Assembly: GCA_003133245.1 (NCBI GenBank)
Contig: PKWM01000030.1
Coordinates: forward strand, 1 to 64,000
From: Rhodoferax sp.
GTDB taxonomy: Bacteria > Pseudomonadota > Gammaproteobacteria > Burkholderiales > Burkholderiaceae_C
Reading direction: 5' to 3'
DNA: 64,000 bases
Of the stretch, positions 57,923-64,000 are shown piece after piece; position 1 is the stretch's first letter; each line of letters starts with the position of its first letter. Made by a program: the position numbers and the translations under genes. Under the pieces are notes generated by a model, which saw only the letters and a list, made by a program, of their open reading frames with translations, did no database searches and was not told the DNA's origin.

Positions 57923-60163
57923 TCACTTGGTGACGAAGGTAAAGGCACCGTCCCAATCTGTGCCGGGCGAATGTTCAACGAAATAAGCAATGCGCTTGGT
58001 GTACATTTTATAAAGATAACGCTCCGGATAAAGACGCTGCAACTCGGAAAATTTTTGATCTGCCAATTGCCAACTCTGTTGGCGATACAAATGCAATGCC
58101 GCTTCGTACAGCGCAAGCTCTGCCGTGAACCCTGCATTGGTTTGACCGACCGGGCCAATCGGCTGGTAAATTCTGACCGGCTTGTCTTTGCCCTTGACCC
58201 GCACGCAATCAAGTTCAAGATAGACAAAGTCGGGCACCGCCGCCCGGGTGAACTCGCTCACGATCATGGATACGCCATATTCCTTGGTCAAGCTTTCCAG
58301 ACGCGAGCCCAGGTTGACCGCATCGCCCATCACGGTATAGGCCAGGCGGAACTCCGAACCCATATTGCCCACCGTCATTTCGCCGGTATTGATGCCCACC
58401 CCGATCTTGACCGGCGGCCAACCTTTGGCTTTGAATTTATCTTGCAAAGCCTCCAGGCCGGCAATCATGTCCAGCCCTGCCATCAATGCATTGCGGGCGT
58501 GCTGCTCGTCATGCACCGGCGCGCCCCAGAAAGCCATGATCGCATCACCCATGTATTTATCGATGGTGCCCCGGTGGTGGTGGATCACCTGCGTCATCGG
58601 GGTCAGAAAATCATTCATCAATTGCGTCAGTTGGGTCGGGTCAAGCCCCTCTGAAATGGTGGTGAAACCGCGCACGTCGGAGAACAGTACCGACAGTTCC
58701 CGGCTCTCGCCCGCCAGACTGTAAGCGCCTGGGTCTTTCGCCATTTCGTCCACCAGTTCGGGCGGCACATACTGACCGAACAAGCCGGTCAGCAAACGCT
58801 TGCCATGCGACTCGATAAAAAATCCGTAAGACATGTTGAAAATAAACAAAAGCAGCGTCATCAGCAGCAGGGAGGCCAGCGGTAACACCAGGTTGGCAAA
58901 TTGCCACAGGTACAAGTTGAAGCCGGTCAGGGTGACCATTATGGCAACCGAAAGCAGCGTTGCCGACAAGGGTCTGAGCGCCGGCAAGGCAAGCGCCAGC
59001 AATACGCCAACTGCCAGCAGCAAGCTGAATTCGAGACCGATGGTATAGGCCGGGCGCTCCTTGATATTGCCGTCCAGGATCCCGGCAATCAGATTGGCAT
59101 GCACCTCCACGCCAGCGTAATTCTCTTGCATCGGCGCGGTCCGCAAATCCTTCAAACCGGGTGCCGTGGTGCCCAGCAGCACGATTGCGCCGCGCAGCGT
59201 TTCTGGCGATACCTTTTCTTGCAGCACATCACTGACAGAGACATACGGGAAACTGCCCTGTCTGCCGCGGTAAGGGATCAGCGCGGCAACATCGGCATCG
59301 ACCGGGATGCTGCGTTTGCCCATCTTGATGTATTCCATGGCCATGGCGTTCTTTTCCCCACCTTGGTAGTCCAAAGCGATCGCCGACTCCTCCAGCGCCA
59401 ATCGGGCTACGGCCAACCCCAGGGTCTCGTACAAGGCGCCATCGTAGAGTTGCAGCATGGGCATGCGTCGGATCACGCCATCAGCACCCAACAACTCGGA
59501 GAGATCAAAGTACCCGCCCGCCTGGCTGTTGGTCTGCAACTGCGGCAAATTCGCTGAAAACCCACTGGCGATGGTCGCACCAATATTGCGAGGATCGAAG
59601 GCGCCGCGCGTCAATAGCGGTGGCGGCGGCGGTAAGCTGCCGACTCTGGCGCCTTTCTGTCCATCATGGCGAAAATAAAAGCCCAATGCAACGCGCCGGT
59701 TTTTCAGGCTGTCGGCGAAGACCTGGTCGTAATCCAGACTCGGCTTAAGCTTGCCCAGTGCAACGCTGAAGGCCGGGTCGCCACTCAGTGGCCCATGGGC
59801 AAGTTGTTCGAGCGTCCACAGCCCCGAGCTTTCATCACGCTCGGCAAACAGCACGTCAAACCCGAGCACATGGATTTTGTAGCGGTCAAACAAAAGATCA
59901 ACTAAGTGTGCCAGTTTGTTGCGCGGCCAGGGCCAGTGGCCTTGCTCCAGCAAACTTTTTTCGTCAATATCGACAATGACAATGCGCTGGTCCGGCGTCT
60001 TGGGCATCGTCCATTGCAGCCTGAGGTCGTAGCTGTAATCTTCGAGGCGCTGAACAACACTCAGATTGAGAACGTTAAAAGCATGCAGCAAAAGCGGCAG
60101 CACAAGCACCAAGCTCAGTACGATGCGTACTGCGTGGTGTCTGAAGTAACCGACTTTTTTCAA
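57923..60163 (-). CDS. CHASE2-domain adenylate cyclase
   Basis: Membrane sensor of 746 residues making cAMP. Order: N-terminal helix (about 12-30); large extracytoplasmic CHASE2 domain (about 35-370); three membrane helices (about 376-396, 401-420, 426-448); then a class III cyclase domain (about 485-660). Catalytic residues are metal-binding Asp496 (LFSDVRGF) and Asp540 (DKYMGDAIM), substrate Lys536 with Thr610 (adenine-selective pair), and transition-state Asn617 and Arg621 (VNLGSRLE). A C-terminal helical repeat-like tail (665-730) follows. The start is TTG 60163, overlapping the tpsB stop (TTGA), so translation depends on coupling. Guanylate cyclase activity is less likely. Confidence 0.92.
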   Translation of the reverse strand: MKKVGYFRHHAVRIVLSLVLVLPLLLHAFNVLNLSVVQRLEDYSYDLRLQWTMPKTPDQRIVIVDIDEKSLLEQGHWPWPRNKLAHLVDLLFDRYKIHVLGFDVLFAERDESSGLWTLEQLAHGPLSGDPAFSVALGKLKPSLDYDQVFADSLKNRRVALGFYFRHDGQKGARVGSLPPPPPLLTRGAFDPRNIGATIASGFSANLPQLQTNSQAGGYFDLSELLGADGVIRRMPMLQLYDGALYETLGLAVARLALEESAIALDYQGGEKNAMAMEYIKMGKRSIPVDADVAALIPYRGRQGSFPYVSVSDVLQEKVSPETLRGAIVLLGTTAPGLKDLRTAPMQENYAGVEVHANLIAGILDGNIKERPAYTIGLEFSLLLAVGVLLALALPALRPLSATLLSVAIMVTLTGFNLYLWQFANLVLPLASLLLMTLLLFIFNMSYGFFIESHGKRLLTGLFGQYVPPELVDEMAKDPGAYSLAGESRELSVLFSDVRGFTTISEGLDPTQLTQLMNDFLTPMTQVIHHHRGTIDKYMGDAIMAFWGAPVHDEQHARNALMAGLDMIAGLEALQDKFKAKGWPPVKIGVGINTGEMTVGNMGSEFRLAYTVMGDAVNLGSRLESLTKEYGVSMIVSEFTRAAVPDFVYLELDCVRVKGKDKPVRIYQPIGPVGQTNAGFTAELALYEAALHLYRQQSWQLADQKFSELQRLYPERYLYKMYTKRIAYFVEHSPGTDWDGAFTFVTK

Positions 60164-61761
60164 AACCGTGCGGTGAAATTAACGTGAAGCTTTTGATCGC
60201 CAGATTGCGGAATATCTGAACCATTTGCCAGCGGTAACACGCTTCCCCTCAAAACGCGGCCCCAATCAGCAGTCACAGCGTACGCGCCCGCGCTATAGCG
60301 CAGCCCCAGCCCGGCGCTGAGTAAGTGGTCAGTTGCAGGTTTGTTGGAATTGGCAGCGGCGTTTTGGTTATACAACCAGCCGGCATCGACAAAACCGAGC
60401 GCCCGCAACCCCGGCCGCAGCTCAAGGGTAGTGATCTCAATTGACGTTGACAGGCCGCTGTCGCCAGAGAGCACACGCTCGTCTGTGCCACGCACTGATG
60501 TCACGCCGCCAAGGCCAAATTGCTCACCCGAAATCAGCGCATCCGGGCTGTACTGAAACTGCCCGCGAACACTCCACAACCAGCCTGATGCAAAAGTCGA
60601 CAGATAGTTGGCGCCACCGCGCAAGGCCTTCCAGTTGGCAGTGGTGATGCGTGCATCCTCACTCTGGTAGGCCATCAAATTATTGTTGCTGCCGCCGGGC
60701 AGATTGACCGCCAGCTCTGTGTTGTAGCCCCACACGGCGGCATCCGACTCGACCCGGGCGGTATAGCCCAATGTCAGGGGTTGACTGTTTCGATCGAACT
60801 TCAGGGGATCTACAACGCCATTTATTTTGGCAACATTAAACAGCTTCTCATCCAGGCCTATCGTCACGTAGCTTCGTCGCCCGCCATCGGGGAGAAGATA
60901 GTAGCTGTAGTTGAGCCCAAAGGTTTGTCCAGCACCGGTACTGTTGAAACTCCCGAAACTACCGACCACATCCGAATTGGTGTAACTCATACCGACAACC
61001 CCTCTTTGCTGATACAGAGGAATGCGGTAATTCAAACCCAACTGCTTGACATCACTGACACGCTCAAGCGACGTCGTGTAAGCCCCGGAAAACTGCTGAT
61101 CCAGATCGAACAGGTTGGAATACCCCGCCACCAGGGCCAGTCGATCCCGACCCGTGGCTTCAGTACCCATGTTGGACAAACTGGCTGAAAAATTCCACGG
61201 CTTGCTGTCCTTTACCAATAGATTGACGTCGATTTTGTCAGCCTCGTCTGATTCCTTGAGCGCAACCTGCACCTGCTTGTCCGGATTCTCATTGGCAATC
61301 GCCGTCTGCACCGCCAGCGTCCTGAAGTTGGGCGTCTGGCCGACACCTAACTCAGGCAAACTGGCGCGGATATTGGCTTCGCTGTGATTGGTCTGCCCGG
61401 TCACGGTAATCTTGCCAATCACAAACTTAACAATCTTCAAGTTCACTTTGGCACCCACTTCCTGCGGCGGCAAGACCACACGGTAGAGCGCAAAACCTTT
61501 CGCCTTGAGCTCGGCCTCGAGCGCCGCGCTGGCCTGCTGCAAAGTCGCCAGCGTGGCATTCGGGCCAATGAACGGGGCCAACACCCGGGCGCTGTCCTCG
61601 CCGCGCAGCGGGTTGTCGCCCGTCAATTCAAACCCATTGATGGCAAAGCTGGCAGCGGCACCGCTGGCCTCTGGCACAGGCTGCTGTGCCTGAGACACCC
61701 CATGCCCCAACGACGCCACCAACACGGCGCAGGCGCTCAATGACCGGTACAAATTTCGCAT
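60160..61761 (-). CDS. TpsB-type outer-membrane translocator (ShlB/FhaC/HecB family)
   Basis: Outer-membrane protein of 533 residues that secretes a TpsA partner. ATG 61761, after an AGAGGTG site, opens a signal peptide (MRNLYRSLSACAVLVASLGHGVSQA). Two POTRA domains follow (FAINGFELTGDNPLRGEDS; ITVTGQTNHSEANIRASLPEL), then the barrel from about 200, with the hallmark loop-6 motif GGVTSVRGTDERVLSGDSG and terminal Phe (HVNFTARF). It lies 14 bases after the fecR-like gene and overlaps the cyclase gene, tying secretion to signalling. The partner is very likely the TpsA encoded at the right edge. Confidence 0.93.
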   Translation of the reverse strand: MRNLYRSLSACAVLVASLGHGVSQAQQPVPEASGAAASFAINGFELTGDNPLRGEDSARVLAPFIGPNATLATLQQASAALEAELKAKGFALYRVVLPPQEVGAKVNLKIVKFVIGKITVTGQTNHSEANIRASLPELGVGQTPNFRTLAVQTAIANENPDKQVQVALKESDEADKIDVNLLVKDSKPWNFSASLSNMGTEATGRDRLALVAGYSNLFDLDQQFSGAYTTSLERVSDVKQLGLNYRIPLYQQRGVVGMSYTNSDVVGSFGSFNSTGAGQTFGLNYSYYLLPDGGRRSYVTIGLDEKLFNVAKINGVVDPLKFDRNSQPLTLGYTARVESDAAVWGYNTELAVNLPGGSNNNLMAYQSEDARITTANWKALRGGANYLSTFASGWLWSVRGQFQYSPDALISGEQFGLGGVTSVRGTDERVLSGDSGLSTSIEITTLELRPGLRALGFVDAGWLYNQNAAANSNKPATDHLLSAGLGLRYSAGAYAVTADWGRVLRGSVLPLANGSDIPQSGDQKLHVNFTARF

Positions 61762-61775
61762 GTTGAACACCTCTT

Positions 61776-63137
61776 CTAAGGGCACAAGTTACTTGATCCT
61801 TTGCCGAGGTCGCTCAGAACATTGAGCACCATCGGATTGGAACTATTGGGCAAGGGCACGCTGTCAAACGCAATGAAAGCAGGCATGATTTCGGGGCGAC
61901 CCAGTTGACCATCCCGGTGCGCAAAGCCGGTTTCACCACGGCCAAGATAGAGCGATCCGCCGCCAGCCGAAACAATTTCAACATTGCCGTCGCGCACATA
62001 CACAAACAGGCCTTCGTCATCACCCGACACACCACCGCCAGAGAACAATTGATCCAGATTGACCGGTACGCTGTCGGGTCTTGGTAAACCTTCAAGCGTC
62101 GGTGCCGTCAGCGGCCGCGTCTCGGTGCGGCTGACATACAAGCCCTGGCCCACCCCCAACATCTGACCGGTAGTTTGGCCCAGTTGCGTGACTTCGATGG
62201 TTCCGAGCCAGGTATAAAAGCTGCAGCTGTCGGTGGCGGCGCAATCGAGATCCAGCCCGGTGCCGCGTATGCCGACCGTTGCAGTGGGCGTTGAAAAACC
62301 CACATTGCGCGTATTGGTCTTGCCAATCACGCCGGTCAGGGCGCGCATCGAGCCACGCAGCAGGGAAAGCAGAGAGCTCCCTTCAGCCGGGTTTTTGGCG
62401 TCATACACAAAGCTGTCCACCTTGAATCGCGTCAACGCACCCAGGCTCAACCGACTGTCGTCGCGAAACACCAGAATGCCCTTGGCACCGGGCCCGGTTT
62501 CCACAGTTTCACCGGCGAACACGGCGGCACCGTCAGGCAGCTTGCGCTTGGTTCCCGTGCCGTCAATGGCATTGATCTCACCTTGCGCAGAGACCAGCTT
62601 GGCGCTGGCCTGCACCGTATTCGGACGCGGTTTTTCAGTGGCCTTGGCAGACTCGGCCTTGCATTCCGGGCCACACAGGCGGGCATCAAACTCGGTCCCC
62701 CGGATCATGATGGTGGCGTTGGCGGTCTGAATTTTGGCCGCATCAGGAGCGCCCTTGGAGATCGAACCGGTCAAGGCGCGCAAGCCGCCTCGCAACAATT
62801 GCAGCACCATGGTGTTGGCCGCATCGCCCTCCTTGAACTGGTACTTTTGCACGATGACTTCAGAATTGGGGCGCAGCGTCATGCGGGTGCCATCGTTCAG
62901 CTTGACGATTACATTCGAGTCATCGGCAGTGGTCAATCGATCGCCCTCCTGCAAAGGCAAACCCTGGCCCAGTATGCGTGGCAACTGCCCCGGCGACTGC
63001 ACCACACCAGCTCCGCGCGAGAATTCCACCTGGCCGACGCTTTGCGCCATTGAACCCAGGGCAGTAGCCAGCAGCGCCAGCCCCAAAACATGCCTGAAGT
63101 ATTGGAGCGCCCCACGGCGCGAAGTTAACGCGAACAT
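61776..63137 (-). CDS. Exported protein with two FecR domains
   Basis: Secreted protein of 453 residues. After a signal sequence (about 14-31, ending SMAQS) a LysM-like/FecR region with GQGLPLQEGDRLTTADDS leads to a FecR domain (75-155). A second FecR copy spans 215-300: compare LLRGGLRALTG (114-124) with LLRGSMRALTG (259-269), and IRGTEFD with IRGTGLD. Each copy is followed by a cysteine pair (155/159 and 299/305). The C-terminal 120 residues are unique. The start overlaps the tpsA stop by 13 bases. No sigma-factor gene is present, so it is not a classical FecI-FecR pair; a periplasmic sensor or adapter for the secreted protein is inferred. Confidence 0.88.
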   Translation of the reverse strand: MFALTSRRGALQYFRHVLGLALLATALGSMAQSVGQVEFSRGAGVVQSPGQLPRILGQGLPLQEGDRLTTADDSNVIVKLNDGTRMTLRPNSEVIVQKYQFKEGDAANTMVLQLLRGGLRALTGSISKGAPDAAKIQTANATIMIRGTEFDARLCGPECKAESAKATEKPRPNTVQASAKLVSAQGEINAIDGTGTKRKLPDGAAVFAGETVETGPGAKGILVFRDDSRLSLGALTRFKVDSFVYDAKNPAEGSSLLSLLRGSMRALTGVIGKTNTRNVGFSTPTATVGIRGTGLDLDCAATDSCSFYTWLGTIEVTQLGQTTGQMLGVGQGLYVSRTETRPLTAPTLEGLPRPDSVPVNLDQLFSGGGVSGDDEGLFVYVRDGNVEIVSAGGGSLYLGRGETGFAHRDGQLGRPEIMPAFIAFDSVPLPNSSNPMVLNVLSDLGKGSSNLCP

Positions 63138-64000
63138 AGTTGGCCCTCCACCACAATGCCGTCCTTGTCTCTCTTGCGTTGCCCCAGCGGATCGCCGCTG
63201 TCAAAAGCCTGGGATGCGAGGGCATCCTGGAACTGGCTCGCAAAACTCGCCACGAAATCGTTGGTCGCAGCACCCAAGGTCGAAACGATCCAAGGCGGTG
63301 CCAGCGGCACACCGCCGACGAAGTAGTTCACCGGATGCCCCGTGCTCATGGCAAATGGCCCGAACGTCATCGTGCCACCGGCAGAAACATTGATGGCAAG
63401 CGCCGCCGTCAGGCTGCTGTTTTGCACAAAATTATTGGCTGCCGCCAGCGTAATCCCCCCGGCCGAAGAATCAAGCGGACCGTTCAGCGTCATATTGCCC
63501 GCACTGGTGAGGTTGGTGGCGGTGAGGGTAATGTCGCCACTGGCCAGTATCCCTGCCGCACCAACGGTCAGGGGGCTGTTGGTTATCCCGGTTACGCTAC
63601 CCCCCGTGGCCTGCACAAGGCCCGAGGTCGACACACCTCCTGTGTTGTACAGCGTGATGTCGCCATTGGCGGTGCTGATGCCCTGCACATCGAGCACGCC
63701 CACGTTGGTCAGCGCAATGTTGCCGGTGCCCGACGTTGTCGCTTTGAAACTGCCGATGTGGTTACCCGGATCATTGAGCACGGTGGCACCCGACGACTGG
63801 GTTGTCAGCAAGCCCGGCGTGACCAGGGCAGCGCTTTGAGCAATGCTGCCGGCCGGAGCAGAAAGGCTGATGGAAGATGCATTAACCGAGCCCACGCTCA
63901 GGTTCCCAGCGCTCTGTGTGATGCTCACCGGGCCGCCCATGGCAATCGTGCCGCCGGTCTGACTAAAGCTGCCATTCACATTGAGCGAACCGCCGCCGCC
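63125..64000 (-). CDS. TpsA filamentous-hemagglutinin-like exoprotein (N-terminus cut by window edge)
   Basis: C-terminal 291 codons of a large secreted protein; the frame is open to the right edge, so the TPS secretion domain is not visible. The visible part is Ser/Gly/Thr-rich with repeating beta-helix units (GNLSVGSVNASSISLSAPAG, GDITLYNTGG, GDITLTATNLTSAGNMTL) typical of hemagglutinin/adhesin repeats. A non-repetitive end follows, and the chain closes EGQLCSR with one cysteine four... residues from the end region, which might anchor it. Adhesion or surface display is inferred from its TpsB partner encoded downstream. Confidence 0.88.
   Translation of the reverse strand, partial: GGGGSLNVNGSFSQTGGTIAMGGPVSITQSAGNLSVGSVNASSISLSAPAGSIAQSAALVTPGLLTTQSSGATVLNDPGNHIGSFKATTSGTGNIALTNVGVLDVQGISTANGDITLYNTGGVSTSGLVQATGGSVTGITNSPLTVGAAGILASGDITLTATNLTSAGNMTLNGPLDSSAGGITLAAANNFVQNSSLTAALAINVSAGGTMTFGPFAMSTGHPVNYFVGGVPLAPPWIVSTLGAATNDFVASFASQFQDALASQAFDSGDPLGQRKRDKDGIVVEGQLCSR

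Noticed and set aside
57835-58227. Minus-strand frame overlapping the cyclase C-terminus
   Set aside because: It lies in another frame over a well-supported gene and shows no domain.

Overview
The window is a 64-kb stretch of a betaproteobacterial chromosome, most probably Comamonadaceae (Rhodoferax/Polaromonas-like). The basis is protein style and gene order: bamE-dapB-exbB-exbD-leuS-lptE-holA, hpf-ptsN-hprK, ubiE-Tim44-ubiJ-ubiB, nudB-EEP-clsB, a betaproteobacterial-type gshA and a MerR/LiuR-type leucine operon. No rRNA, tRNA, CRISPR array or prophage was seen. Every intact gene except fur is on the minus strand, so operons are read right to left.

Layout. 1-6203: nucleoside/BMP-family ABC importer (lipoprotein running off the left edge, two permeases, tandem ATPase) coupled to a glycerate 2-kinase gene. 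6268-9904: branched-chain amino-acid importer livHMGF without its binding protein. 10112-15527: complete oppABCD-oppF-type oligopeptide importer. 15604-22216: second peptide importer of YejABEF type, with an elongated permease and a doubly anchored binding protein. 22217-24159: poorly coding scar holding a fragment of an RND pump gene and a lone PilZ gene. 24160-31062: housekeeping operon (BamE, DapB, ExbBD-like, LeuRS, LptE, HolA), divergent from fur (31151-31585). 31586-32022: gene-free tandem repeats.

32023-33944: hpf-ptsN-hprK (nitrogen-PTS and ribosome hibernation) without rpoN in front. 34086-38633: liuBCD genes for leucine/isovalerate catabolism, headed by a perfect 22-bp palindrome matching a LiuR operator and closed by an intrinsic terminator. 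38713-42798: rhodanese, FimV-like protein and a CoA-transferase that could serve the acid end products of the same catabolism. 42839-46992: gshA-kup-gshB. 47130-50392: folE, clsB, an EEP-family gene and nudB. 50448-57748: aspS, DUF502, FmdB, UbiB, UbiJ, Tim44-like, UbiE and DUF971 genes.

57923-64000: the most unusual part. It is a tightly coupled four-gene unit encoding a filamentous-hemagglutinin-like TpsA exoprotein (cut by the right edge), a secreted double-FecR protein with paired cysteines, a TpsB outer-membrane translocator, and a CHASE2-adenylate cyclase. All three junctions overlap or nearly touch, suggesting that a surface protein, its exporter, a periplasmic peptidoglycan- or signal-binding protein and a cAMP-producing sensor work as one system.

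Coordinates and motifs were read directly from the sequence. Functions come from recognised family features and could not be checked by database search here.
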